A stretch of 64,000 bases of DNA from Curtobacterium sp. ISL-83 (GTDB taxonomy: Bacteria > Actinomycetota > Actinomycetes > Actinomycetales > Microbacteriaceae). The stretch lies in contig NZ_JAGGPH010000009.1 in the NCBI RefSeq assembly GCF_018613895.1, positions 186,001-250,000 of the forward strand, read 5' to 3'. The translations under genes were made by a program, and so were the position numbers. The notes beneath the pieces are model-generated. The model did not search any database, was not told where the DNA came from, and saw only the letters and a program-made list of their open reading frames with translations. This document shows, piece after piece, positions 16,266-24,600 of this stretch (the stretch's first letter is position 1; the number at the start of each line of letters is the position of its first letter).

Positions 16266-16955
16266 TCAGTCGTCGTCGGGGGCGAGCCAGATGGCCGAAG
16301 CCGCTGCGGCCGGCAGGTCGACGAGCGACTCCGTCCCCGAGGCGTCCCGCCGGGAGACGGCGATGACCCCCGCGTAGTCCCGCACTCGCTCCACCCGCAG
16401 GTGCGTCCCGAGTCCGACCCCGAGTTCGTCGAAGTACCGCAGGAGCGACGCGTCGTCGTCGGAGACGCGGTCGACGGTGCCGCAGGCCCCCGGCTCGACC
16501 GACCCGAGCAGGGCCCCGAGCGATGCCGGCACGCTGCCGTCGACCCCCGGGATCGGGTCACCGTGGGGGTCGTGCGTCGGGTGGCCGAGGTCGGCGTCGA
16601 TCCGCTGCAGGAAGGTCTCGGACACGGCGTGCTCGAGGGCCTCGGCCTCGGCGTGGACCTCGTCCCACCCGTAGCCGAGCCGCTCGACCAGGTACGTCTC
16701 GATCAGCCGGTGGCGCCGCACCATCGCGACGGCGACCTGCTGGCCGAGCGGGGTCAGGACGACGCCGTAGTAGGGGGTGTGCTCGATGAGGCCGTCGCGG
16801 TCGAGCTTCCGCAGGTTCCCGGACACGGTCGAGGGCGAGACGGTGAGGGTCGCGGCGATGTCCCGGGTCGCCAACCCCGGCCCGCCGCGCTCGCCGGCCT
16901 TCCAGATCAGCTTGACGTAGTCCTCCGCCATGGTCGACAAGGAGGGCAAGCGCAT
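16266..16955 (-). CDS. DtxR/MntR-family metal-dependent transcriptional regulator
   Basis: A 229-residue regulator. The N-terminal winged helix (MAEDYVKLIWKAGE, then LATRDIAATLTVSPSTVSGN) is followed by the metal-binding and dimer region with EALEHAVSETFLQRID and HPTHDPHGDPIPG, and a C-terminal SH3-like FeoA domain (DASLLRYFDELGVGLGTHLR). The Glu at the position held by Cys in the iron regulators DtxR/IdeR favours Mn2+ sensing. TACCAT ends 6 bases before the ATG at 16955, so this start looks leaderless; ATGs at 16931 and 16970 are alternatives. It is convergent with the riboswitch-controlled exchanger. Confidence 0.88.
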   Translation of the reverse strand: MRLPSLSTMAEDYVKLIWKAGERGGPGLATRDIAATLTVSPSTVSGNLRKLDRDGLIEHTPYYGVVLTPLGQQVAVAMVRRHRLIETYLVERLGYGWDEVHAEAEALEHAVSETFLQRIDADLGHPTHDPHGDPIPGVDGSVPASLGALLGSVEPGACGTVDRVSDDDASLLRYFDELGVGLGTHLRVERVRDYAGVIAVSRRDASGTESLVDLPAAAASAIWLAPDDD

Positions 16956-17871
16956 GGGCCAATGGTACAAACGGCAGGTGACCTCCGCCGCTGCACCGTC
17001 CCGCCGTCGCCGTTGGCCGGTGCCGCCCTCGCTGCTCGTCGGGCTCGCCCCGCTCGTGTTGTTCGCCGCGGTCAGTGCCTGGCGCGCTCGACCGAGCGAC
17101 GACTACCCGTCCCTCGGGCAGACCGTCGACAGCGTGGTGCGGTCCCTCGTGATCCCGGAGGGCATCGCGGCGGTCGTCCTCTGCCTGATCGTCACGGGGC
17201 TCGGGTGGTGGCGGATCGCGACGGTCGACCGCACCAGGTCCACACTCCGCTGGACGACGCTCGCACCGATCCTGATCGCGGTGGTGTGCCTCGTCCGGCT
17301 GCCCCTCGTCGACTGGGGTGCGCTGCCGTCGCACTACTTCCTGCTGCTGGCCGTCGGGGTGCTCTTCGTCGGGGTGTTCGAGGAGCTGATGACCCGCGGC
17401 GTGCTGCTCGTCGGGCTGCGGCGGCGGCTGCCGGAGTTCGGCGTGTGGGCGGTGTCGTGCGTGCTCTTCGGGCTGCTGCACCTGCTCAACGTGCTCGCCG
17501 GGGCGGGGCTCGGGCCGACGCTGATCCAGGTCGTGTTCGCAGCGTCGTTCGGTTCGACCCTGTACGTGGCGCGTCGGGTGACCGGCAACCTGCTCGCCCC
17601 GGTGCTCCTGCACGCGTTCTGGGACTTCGGCTCGATCGGGGTCTCGGCCACGGTGGACGTGTCGGACCTGTCGAAGCTCACGCTGGTCGGCGTGGTGGGA
17701 CTCCTGGCGTTCGCGGTCCTCGCACTGGGCATCGTGGCCGGAGGGGTGATCGCGTGGCGGGACGACCGGCCGCGCCGCCTGGCGCGCCGGTGGCGGACCG
17801 TTCCACCCATGGGGGCGTTCGCGGTGCCGGGAAGCGAGCCGCGGCTCGAGGCCGTGACGGCTGACGGCTGA
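16954..17871 (+). CDS. CPBP-family intramembrane metalloprotease-like protein
   Basis: A 305-residue membrane protein with about seven to eight helices. The three CPBP (Abi/CaaX-like) motifs are intact: EELMTRG (about residue 140), FGLLHLLN (about 170) and HAFWDFGS (about 208). These carry the Glu-Glu, His and His/Asp residues of the Rce1-type active site, so proteolytic activity is plausible; substrates are unknown. AAGGAGGG lies 7 bases before ATG 16954, but that start overlaps the regulator's start codon on the other strand. GTG 16978 is an alternative start. Confidence 0.85.
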   Translation: MGQWYKRQVTSAAAPSRRRRWPVPPSLLVGLAPLVLFAAVSAWRARPSDDYPSLGQTVDSVVRSLVIPEGIAAVVLCLIVTGLGWWRIATVDRTRSTLRWTTLAPILIAVVCLVRLPLVDWGALPSHYFLLLAVGVLFVGVFEELMTRGVLLVGLRRRLPEFGVWAVSCVLFGLLHLLNVLAGAGLGPTLIQVVFAASFGSTLYVARRVTGNLLAPVLLHAFWDFGSIGVSATVDVSDLSKLTLVGVVGLLAFAVLALGIVAGGVIAWRDDRPRRLARRWRTVPPMGAFAVPGSEPRLEAVTADG

Positions 17872-17979
17872 CGGCGGAGCCGGACGGGCGGCGGCGCGAC
17901 ACGGGGCCGGCGGGGTCTCGCGTCAGCGAGGGACGACGTGCCGGTCGGACCACGACGATCGACTGCCCGCTGACGCGAC

Positions 17980-18011
17980 GGTGCCCCGGAGCGCGAACGC
18001 TCCGGGGCACC
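17980..18011. terminator. Strong hairpin, first of two
   Basis: A 14-bp perfect stem (17980-17993 and 17998-18011) with CGAA loop lies between the convergent CPBP and phosphoesterase genes; it probably works in both directions. Confidence 0.7.
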
Positions 18012-18016
18012 GAGTG

Positions 18017-18054
18017 CCGCGGTGCCCGCCCAGACAGGCGGACGGGCACCGCGG
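18017..18054. terminator. Strong hairpin, second of two
   Basis: A 12-bp perfect stem (18017-18028 and 18043-18054) follows directly after the first hairpin, 46 bases past the phosphoesterase stop as read on the minus strand. Confidence 0.65.
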
Positions 18055-18100
18055 GCCGCGACCCACGCCCGCCCCGGCGGACGGGGGTCGCGGCGGGCGA

Positions 18101-20071
18101 TCAGCGCTGCTGTCGGAGCTGCCGACGGCGGACGATGATCAGCGCGAGCCCGGCGAGCAGGAACACCAGGGCGGCGGCCGCCACGCCGGTGAGCTGCTCA
18201 CCGCTGAGCGTCGAGCCCGTGAAGGCCAGGCGTCCCGGGCCGGAGGCGCGGGGGTCGCCCACGGTCACCGAGTGGCCCGCTCCGCCGGCTGCCGCACCGG
18301 CGCCGGTGTTCGTCCCGGTTCCGGTTCCGGTCCCGCTGCCGGCACCGTTCCCGGCACCCGTCCCGCCACCCGCACCGGGTGCGGTCGACGGGGTCGGGGT
18401 GCTCGAGGCCGGAGCGGACGCGGTGGGCGTGGGCGTCGGGGTCGGGGTCGCGGCGGTCGACACGATGCGCGACACGGCACCGGTGGTGGTGTCGAGCAGG
18501 ACTTCGCGCTGCTGCGGGTGGGTGAAGTCGAGCATCCCCGCGATGGACCCGGCACGGGCGTCGAAGGACTGGTCACCGATGCGTCCGGTGGACCAGTTGT
18601 CCTCGATGAACTTCGTGGTCGAGGTCTGCTCGATGGCGGTGTGGTCCACGGCGTTCTGCTTGGCGAACGGCGAGATCACCAGGTAGGGCAGACGCTGGGA
18701 CGGGCCGCAGCGGTCCAGGTAGCCGCCGGCCACGCCGACCTTGGCCGCCGCGGTGGTGCACACGGTGGTGTCGTTCGACGAGTCGGTCGAGCCGTTCAGG
18801 ATCGTCGGCGCGACGTGGTCGTACCAACCGTCCGAGTCGTCGTAGTTCACGACGATCGCGGTGCTCGACCACTCCGGGGACTGCTCGATCTGGTTGATCT
18901 CGGTCGTCAGGAACTTCTGCTCGTCGATGGGGTCCGAGTAGGCGGCGTGACCGTCACGCGCCTCCGGGGCCTTCAGGAACGAGACGGCCGGCATGTGCCC
19001 CTGGGCGAGCGCGGTGTCGAACTTCGTGAGGTCGTACTCGTGGTTCGCCTGGTCGGTGTACCCGATCATGCTGTCGCTGGTGGGCGCGAGGTGGTGCGGG
19101 TTCGCCGTGGACTGGTAGTACGCGAACGGGTTGTGGTGCGGCGAGTAGTCGGTGACGCTGGAGCCGCCGACGTTCGTGGTGGTCGCGTCGCACTTGGCGT
19201 AGGTCGCGCCTCCGGCGTACGGCGTGGTCGGAGCGAAGCCGCCCTGGAACCAGCCCCACGTGACGCCCTTGGCGTTGAGCAGGTCACCGATGTTCGTGCC
19301 GGCCATCTTCACCAGGTTGGACGTCGACGTGTGGTCCTTGTCGGAGCAGTCGTCGAACGCGGGGTCCGGGTCGCCGATGACGGTGCCCTGGCCGGCGCTG
19401 TCCTTCGCCACGACCGAGGTCGAGGTCGGGACGGCGGTGCCGGTGACCGAGTCGACGGCCGTGCCGCCGTGCGTGTTGCCGCTGACGAGGTTGAGCGCAC
19501 CCGGGGTGGACGGGCCGAACGTGGTGTCCCACGCGTTGTCGCTCATCGCGTAGTTCTGGGCGTAGTTCCACAGACCGGTGACGGTGTTGCCGTCGAAGTA
19601 GTCCATGGTGAGCCCCGGCGACCCGTAGAGCCCGGTGCAGGTGTCGACCGAGGTGCTCTCGACGAACTTGTCCATCGCGCCGCCGTTGACGGCCTTCTGC
19701 TCGGGCAGGTACCCGTGGTTCTGGTCGCACGTCATCGCCTGCTGCGGGGTGAGCCGCTTCGGTGCGTAGGCGTTCGGGTTGGTGGTGAGCGTGCCCGACG
19801 AGGCGAGGGTGTTCACGGCCGGGGTGCCCGCTGCCGCCGTGAACGGCGTGCCGTCGGCGTTGGTGGCCTTCGGGTAGGTCCCGAAGTAGTGGTCGAACGA
19901 GACGTTCTCGTCGAACAGCACGACGACGTGCTTGATGGGCGTGGTGGTGTTCTGCGAGTTGTCGGCGGCGGACGCGGACTGCGGCAGCGCGATGGCGGTC
20001 CCCGCGATGGCGGCGAGCGCCATGATGGCGAGCGCACCCTGTTGGATGCGTCGCTCGGATGGTCGGAACAC
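18101..20071 (-). CDS. Wall-anchored phosphoesterase (acid phosphatase / phospholipase C family), LAFTG signal
   Basis: A secreted protein of 656 residues. A signal peptide (RIQQGALAIMALAAIAGTAI, cut near QSASA-ADNS) is followed by the PF04185 phosphoesterase domain, which begins IKHVVVLFDENVSFDHYFGT and includes DNAWDTTFGPSTPGALNLVS, YDDSDGWYDHV and RLPYLVISPFA. After a Thr/Pro and Gly/Ala linker (about residues 535-600) come LAFTG, a membrane helix and RRRQLRQQR. It should release phosphate from organic esters at the wall. The GTG at 20071 is chosen for its AGAGGA ribosome site and compact signal peptide; ATG 20131, overlapping the efeB stop by ATGA, is an alternative. Confidence 0.85.
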   Translation of the reverse strand: MFRPSERRIQQGALAIMALAAIAGTAIALPQSASAADNSQNTTTPIKHVVVLFDENVSFDHYFGTYPKATNADGTPFTAAAGTPAVNTLASSGTLTTNPNAYAPKRLTPQQAMTCDQNHGYLPEQKAVNGGAMDKFVESTSVDTCTGLYGSPGLTMDYFDGNTVTGLWNYAQNYAMSDNAWDTTFGPSTPGALNLVSGNTHGGTAVDSVTGTAVPTSTSVVAKDSAGQGTVIGDPDPAFDDCSDKDHTSTSNLVKMAGTNIGDLLNAKGVTWGWFQGGFAPTTPYAGGATYAKCDATTTNVGGSSVTDYSPHHNPFAYYQSTANPHHLAPTSDSMIGYTDQANHEYDLTKFDTALAQGHMPAVSFLKAPEARDGHAAYSDPIDEQKFLTTEINQIEQSPEWSSTAIVVNYDDSDGWYDHVAPTILNGSTDSSNDTTVCTTAAAKVGVAGGYLDRCGPSQRLPYLVISPFAKQNAVDHTAIEQTSTTKFIEDNWSTGRIGDQSFDARAGSIAGMLDFTHPQQREVLLDTTTGAVSRIVSTAATPTPTPTPTASAPASSTPTPSTAPGAGGGTGAGNGAGSGTGTGTGTNTGAGAAAGGAGHSVTVGDPRASGPGRLAFTGSTLSGEQLTGVAAAALVFLLAGLALIIVRRRQLRQQR

Positions 20072-20127
20072 TGCGGTCCTCTTTCTGGGAGAGCGGATCG
20101 TGTCGGTGATGGGCACCCGGGGGAGGG

Positions 20128-21549
20128 TCATGGTCGGGCGAGGAGCCCGCGCCCCAACCAGTCGTCCGTGTGCCGGACGCCGGGGAGGGCGAAGTAGTAG
20201 CCGCCGCCGACGGGCGAGACGTAGTCGACGAGCGGTTCGTCGACGAGGCGCTTCTGCACCGCGACGAACTGTCGGTCGAGGTCGGCCTGGAAGCACGCGA
20301 AGAGCAACCCCATGTCGAGGTTCCCGTTCGCGTCCGTGCCGCGGTCGTAGTTGTAGGGCCGACGGAGCATCTGCTCGGAGCGGGACGCCGCGGTGCGCGG
20401 GTTCGCCAGTCTGATGTGCGCGTCCATCTGGATGACGTCGCCGGTGGGGTCGTCCTGGTACCGGGGGTCGTCGAACTCGTCCGTGCGCGTCAGCGGCGCA
20501 CCCGAGTCCCGGTGCCGACCGATCATGGTCTCCTGCTCCTGCAGCGACACCCGGTCCCAGAACTCGACGAACATGCGGATGGTCCGGACCACGTGGTAGC
20601 TGCCGCCGGTCACCCAGTCGGGCTCGCCGGCCTGGCCGCCGCGGGTCCACACCAGCTCGTCCATGGCCGCGCGGTCGGTGGTCGAGGGTCCTGCGGTGCC
20701 GTCCTTGAAGCCGAGCAGGTTCCGCGGAGTCCCCGAGGGCCGAGGCGGTGACCGGAAGCCGTCCTGCCGCCAGCGCACCTGCATGCCGCCGCGGGTCGCC
20801 CTGGTGAGGTCGCGGACGGCGTGCAGCACCGTGTCCGTGTTGTCCGCGCACACCTGGAGCAGCAGGTCGCCGTCGCAGATCGCCCGGTCGAGGTCGTCGT
20901 TCGGGAAGTCCTGCATGGTCCGGAGCCGGGCCGGCTTCCGGCTCGCGAGCCCGAAGCGGCCGTCGAACAGGGAGGCCCCGACGCTCGCCGTGACGGTCAG
21001 TCCGTCCGCGGGCACGTCCGGTCCGAGCACGCCCGAGTCGGACGGCGGCGCCGAGATGCCGAGTTCGGGCGGGGTGCCGCCGCGGGTGAGGAAACGCGAA
21101 CGCTCCGTGATCGTGCGGAGCAGGTCCGCGAGTCCGGCGCGGTCGGCGGCCGTCACGTCGAAGGCGAGGAACGCGGACTGCCGCTGCGCGGGCGTCGCGA
21201 TCCCGGCCTGGTGGGCGCCGTGGAAGGCGAAGGAGGTGGCCGCGGTGGGCGCGCCGGTCGCGGCAGCTGCGGCTTCGGACGGGAGGCTCCCCACGGCTCC
21301 GGCAGCCATGGTCGCCGCCGCGGCGGCGCCGGCTCCGGCGCCGACGGCGCCCGTCAGGAACGCGCGCCGGCCGAGACCGCGGGCCGACGTCGGGACGGCG
21401 GCGGTGCCTCCAGGCTGGTCCGTCGGCGGGACGGAGGCGACGGATCCCGCGCGGGCGGTGGTCCCGTCCGGGTGCAGTCCGGCGGCGGCGTGCGCCTCGA
21501 CCATCCGGCGGTACGTCTCGGCGTCCATGGCGCGTGGGCGGCGGGTCAC
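20128..21549 (-). CDS. efeB: DyP-type peroxidase / deferrochelatase EfeB, Tat-exported
   Basis: A 473-residue heme peroxidase. A twin-arginine signal ([20 protein letters not shown], about residues 50-70) shows export in folded form. The DyP motif NLLGFKDGT (distal Asp) and the proximal His in [11 protein letters not shown] are present, as is [10 protein letters not shown] near the end. EfeB takes part in ferrous iron or heme-iron acquisition together with EfeO. GTG 21549 overlaps the efeO stop (GTGA) and has GGAGGA 6 bases upstream, which settles the start. About 50 residues before the twin Arg are unusually long for a Tat signal. Confidence 0.92.
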   Translation of the reverse strand: MTRRPRAMDAETYRRMVEAHAAAGLHPDGTTARAGSVASVPPTDQPGGTAAVPTSARGLGRRAFLTGAVGAGAGAAAAATMAAGAVGSLPSEAAAAATGAPTAATSFAFHGAHQAGIATPAQRQSAFLAFDVTAADRAGLADLLRTITERSRFLTRGGTPPELGISAPPSDSGVLGPDVPADGLTVTASVGASLFDGRFGLASRKPARLRTMQDFPNDDLDRAICDGDLLLQVCADNTDTVLHAVRDLTRATRGGMQVRWRQDGFRSPPRPSGTPRNLLGFKDGTAGPSTTDRAAMDELVWTRGGQAGEPDWVTGGSYHVVRTIRMFVEFWDRVSLQEQETMIGRHRDSGAPLTRTDEFDDPRYQDDPTGDVIQMDAHIRLANPRTAASRSEQMLRRPYNYDRGTDANGNLDMGLLFACFQADLDRQFVAVQKRLVDEPLVDYVSPVGGGYYFALPGVRHTDDWLGRGLLARP

Positions 21550-22808
21550 GAGGTCCTCCTCGGGTCGCAGATCGCGGCGACCGGGGCGAGGCGTTCGACC
21601 GCGTCGCCGAGGGCCGCGTCGAGGCGCTCCCGGTCCGGCCGGCCGAGGGCGTCGAGTGCGGTCCAGGTGCCGTCGGGTCGGCGGTGGCGCTCGAGCTCGG
21701 TGCGGAGCGTCGCCAGTGCCCGGTCGGTGTCGGCGAGCTCTGGGTACCGCGTGCGGAGGATGCCCCGCAGTGGATCGAGGGCGTGCACGGTCCCGGCCAC
21801 GTTCGCGTCGATGGTGGCGAGGGACGTGTGGCTGCCCGCGTCCGACCGGCCCGTCGCCTCGAACTGCACGGCGTTCTCGAGGATCTCGTGCGCCCGGAGG
21901 CCGATCTCGAGCGGGTCGACACGGGCCGTCGGGAAGGTCTGCTGGAGGTGCTGGACCGCCGCGACCAGGGCGTCGGCGGGAGCGGTCGCCGCGCTCGTCC
22001 CCGCGGTGTCCGTGCCCGCGCCGCTCGTCGGGGCCCAGAGGAGCGCCTCGATCCGGTGGAAGCCGGTCAGGTGGGGGTCGTCGAGCGCGGTGTGGCCGGA
22101 GGCCGGCAGCCCGTTGATCGCGGTGTCCTCGTCCCCGAAGGCGCCGTAGGCCGCGCCGAGCTGTTCGTACTCGACGTGGGCGGTGCGCCAGTCCACCCGC
22201 GCGGCAGTGCGGTCGCCGGCGTGCACGTCGTCGTCGAGTCGGCGGACGTCGCCGAGCAGGACGGGCAGCCGGCTCTCGATCCACGTGCCGTACGTCTTCG
22301 CGGCCGGGATCAGGTCGTCGCGGGTGACGGGGACGACCCCCGGGGTGGCGTCGGACACGTGGGCTGCACCCGAGACGTGCACGACGGGCCCGTCCACCGG
22401 GTCCCCGTCGGCGGGCAGGCAGCGGAAGTGGTAGTCGCCCCGGGCGAGCCGCACCCGGTAGGTGTGGGCCGCACCGGACCCGAGGCCCTCGGCGTCGAGG
22501 AACACCGCGCCGCTGGAACGGCCGACGAGCTGGACCTCCACGCCGGCGACCGAGGTGTTGCGGATCCGGAGGGTCTGCGTGCCGGCGGACGGTGCCGTCC
22601 CGCCGCCGGGCCACCCGGTGCCGCAGACGTCCGTGCCGGCGCCGACCGTGTACGCGCCCGTGCTGCCCGGGGTCGCCGCGTGCGGGAGCAGCCGCGGCAC
22701 GACGACGGCCGCGGCGACCGCTCCGGCGACGAGCACGCCGAGGGTGACCGCGACGGCTGTCCGCCGCGGTCGTCCCGCGTCCGAGCGCGCCGACATCGCC
22801 TTTGCCAC
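21546..22808 (-). CDS. efeO: Iron uptake protein EfeO (cupredoxin plus imelysin-like M75 domain)
   Basis: A 420-residue exported protein. One N-terminal hydrophobic segment ([20 protein letters not shown]) is followed by a cupredoxin-like domain (about residues 50-150, ending [16 protein letters not shown]) and an M75/imelysin domain with [10 protein letters not shown] (the HxxE metal motif) and [20 protein letters not shown]. EfeO captures iron outside the membrane and normally hands it to the permease EfeU, but no efeU is found next to this gene. Starts at 22808 (GTG) and 22796 (ATG) are both possible. The promoter has an unusual palindrome (22821-22836). Confidence 0.9.
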   Translation of the reverse strand: MAKAMSARSDAGRPRRTAVAVTLGVLVAGAVAAAVVVPRLLPHAATPGSTGAYTVGAGTDVCGTGWPGGGTAPSAGTQTLRIRNTSVAGVEVQLVGRSSGAVFLDAEGLGSGAAHTYRVRLARGDYHFRCLPADGDPVDGPVVHVSGAAHVSDATPGVVPVTRDDLIPAAKTYGTWIESRLPVLLGDVRRLDDDVHAGDRTAARVDWRTAHVEYEQLGAAYGAFGDEDTAINGLPASGHTALDDPHLTGFHRIEALLWAPTSGAGTDTAGTSAATAPADALVAAVQHLQQTFPTARVDPLEIGLRAHEILENAVQFEATGRSDAGSHTSLATIDANVAGTVHALDPLRGILRTRYPELADTDRALATLRTELERHRRPDGTWTALDALGRPDRERLDAALGDAVERLAPVAAICDPRRTS

Positions 22809-22820
22809 ACTGGTCCCAAC

Positions 22821-22836
22821 CTGAAAGTACTTACAG
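22821..22836 (-). promoter_or_regulatory. Palindromic operator candidate over the efeO -10 element
   Basis: CTGAAAGTACTTACAG is a dyad broken only at one base pair. On the minus strand it contains TACTTT, a likely -10 element for efeO. It does not resemble the DtxR/IdeR iron box present elsewhere in the window, so another regulator may act here. Confidence 0.5.
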
Positions 22837-22849
22837 AAAACCCTGGTCA

Positions 22850-22869
22850 GAGCCGGGTTCTCCCGGCTC
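22850..22869. terminator. Hairpin downstream of the HAD-phosphatase gene
   Basis: GAGCCGGG and CCCGGCTC form an 8-bp perfect stem with TTCT loop in the gap between efeO and the HAD gene. It could end the minus-strand HAD transcript about 115 bases past its stop. Weak call. Confidence 0.35.
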
Positions 22870-22984
22870 GGACAGCGGCAACGATAAGGGGGCTCATGGC
22901 CGGGTTGGGCGGTTGTTCACCCCAGGCCGGACTTGTTCACCGAGTGGTCACCTGCGGGCGCAGTGGCCCGCGTGTGGGGGGTGG

Positions 22985-23782
22985 CTACAGCTCGACTTCG
23001 AAGGGCTCGGTGCGGACGAGCTCGTGCACGCCGGAGATGACCTCGCTCGGGCGGAACGGGTACTTGTCGATCTCGGCCTGGTCGCTGATGCCGGTCATCA
23101 CGAGGACCGTGTGGAGCCCGGCTTCGATGCCGGCCTGCACGTCGGTGTCCATCCGGTCGCCGATCATCCCGGTGTTCTCGGAGTGCGCGCCGATCCGGTT
23201 CATCGCGGAACGGAACATCATCGGGTTCGGCTTGCCGACGACGTACGGCTGCTTGCCGGTCGCCTTCTCGATCATCGCGGCGATGGCGCCCGTGGCGGGC
23301 AGCACGCCCTCGGCGCTCGGGCCGGTGGCGTCCGGGTTCGTGACGATGAACCGTGCTCCGGCGCGGATGAGCCGGACGGCTTTCGTGATCGCCTCGAACG
23401 AGTAGTTGCGCGTCTCGCCGACCACCACGTAGTCGGGGTCCGTTTCCGTCATGATGAAGCCGGCCTCGTGCAGGGCGGTCGTCATGCCGGCCTCACCGAT
23501 CACGAACGCCGACCCGCCGGGCATCTGGGACGCGCAGAAGTCCGCCGTCGCCAGCGCCGAGGTCCAGATCCGCTCCTCGGGCACGTGCAACCCGGACTGC
23601 CGGAGGCGCGCGCTGAGGTCGCGGGGCGTGAAGATCGAGTTGTTCGTCAGGACGAGGAACTCGGTGCCCTGGTCCTGCCACTGCTGGATGAGCTCCGCGG
23701 CGCCGGGCAGCGCCTGGTTCTCGTGGACGAGCACGCCGTCCATGTCCGTCAGCCAGCACTCGACCTCGTCGCGGGTTGCCAT
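22985..23782 (-). CDS. HAD superfamily class IIA phosphatase (NagD-like)
   Basis: A 265-residue cytosolic phosphatase. Motif I is TDMDGVLVHENQALPGA (about residues 10-26), motif II LVLTNNS, the Lys of motif III lies in VVGKPNPMMF, and motif IV is MIGDRMDTDVQAG. The class IIA cap sits between motifs II and III, as in NagD and 4-nitrophenylphosphatase. Likely substrates are small phosphate esters or nucleotides; the true one is unknown. TACCCT ends 6 bases before the ATG, suggesting a leaderless mRNA, and it shares a 47-base gap with the divergent methyltransferase gene. Confidence 0.9.
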   Translation of the reverse strand: MATRDEVECWLTDMDGVLVHENQALPGAAELIQQWQDQGTEFLVLTNNSIFTPRDLSARLRQSGLHVPEERIWTSALATADFCASQMPGGSAFVIGEAGMTTALHEAGFIMTETDPDYVVVGETRNYSFEAITKAVRLIRAGARFIVTNPDATGPSAEGVLPATGAIAAMIEKATGKQPYVVGKPNPMMFRSAMNRIGAHSENTGMIGDRMDTDVQAGIEAGLHTVLVMTGISDQAEIDKYPFRPSEVISGVHELVRTEPFEVEL

Positions 23783-23829
23783 GGGGTCAGGGTACTGGAG
23801 GGCCGCGGGACGGGACCTACGCTGGTGGG

Positions 23830-24486
23830 GTGACCGAGGGCCTCCCGTCCGGTGCTGCTGCGCCGGAACCGACACACGAGCGCACGACGCACGGCGTCGG
23901 CCCGCACCCGGAGCCGTGGCCGGACGACCCGCGGCTCGACCCGGAGCTCCTCGCCGCGGGCGACACCCGGAACGTGGTTGACCGCTACCGGTACTGGTCG
24001 ATGGAGGCCATCGTGGCCGATCTCGACACCCGGCGGCACGCGTTCGACGTGGCGATCGAGAACTGGCAGCACGACCTCAACATCGGCTCGATCGTCCGGA
24101 GCGCCAACGCGTTCCTGGCGGGCACGGTCCACATCATCGGGCGACGGCGGTGGAACAAGCGCGGCGCGATGGTCACCGACCGGTACCAGCACGTCCGCCA
24201 CCACCCGGACATCGCCGCGTTCCTGCAGGTGATGCGGGAGGAGGGTCGCCCCGTGATCGCGATCGACAACACCCCGGGCGCCGAACGGATCGAGTCGGCG
24301 GCGATCCCCGAGCGCTGCGTGTTCCTGTTCGGGCAGGAGGGGCCTGGGCTCACGGACGAAGCGGTCGCCGGTGCGGACGGGCACCTCGAGATCACGCAGT
24401 TCGGGTCGACGAGGAGCATCAACGCCTCCGCTGCGGCGGCCATCGTGATGCACAGCTGGGTGGTCCAGCACGCCGACCTCGGCTGA
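23830..24486 (+). CDS. TrmH (SpoU) family RNA 2'-O-methyltransferase
   Basis: A 218-residue SPOUT-fold enzyme. The three family motifs are clear: NIGSIVRSANAF (motif 1, about residues 85-96), CVFLFGQEGPGL (motif 2) and SINASAAAAIVM (motif 3). Such enzymes methylate the ribose 2'-OH of tRNA or rRNA with SAM; the target base cannot be read from the sequence. The first 55 residues are acidic/Pro-rich and not conserved. GTG 23830 follows TACGCT by 6 bases, so the message is probably leaderless. Confidence 0.9.
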   Translation: MTEGLPSGAAAPEPTHERTTHGVGPHPEPWPDDPRLDPELLAAGDTRNVVDRYRYWSMEAIVADLDTRRHAFDVAIENWQHDLNIGSIVRSANAFLAGTVHIIGRRRWNKRGAMVTDRYQHVRHHPDIAAFLQVMREEGRPVIAIDNTPGAERIESAAIPERCVFLFGQEGPGLTDEAVAGADGHLEITQFGSTRSINASAAAAIVMHSWVVQHADLG

Positions 24487-24569
24487 GGCTCGCGCGGCGG
24501 GCGCCTCGATCGCAGCGCGGAGCGATGTGCGGGCAGTGTCGCCGACATGCGCCAGTAGGCACTAAGTTG

Positions 24570-24588
24570 TTAGGGTTGCCTAACCAAA
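24570..24588 (+). promoter_or_regulatory. DtxR/IdeR-type iron box before the ZIP transporter gene
   Basis: The 19-base sequence matches the TTAGGTTAGGCTAACCTAA consensus at 15 positions and contains a perfect GTTAGG-N4-CCTAAC dyad. It ends 12 bases before the start codon of the ZIP gene. Confidence 0.7.
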
Positions 24589-24600
24589 GGAGCACCGCTG

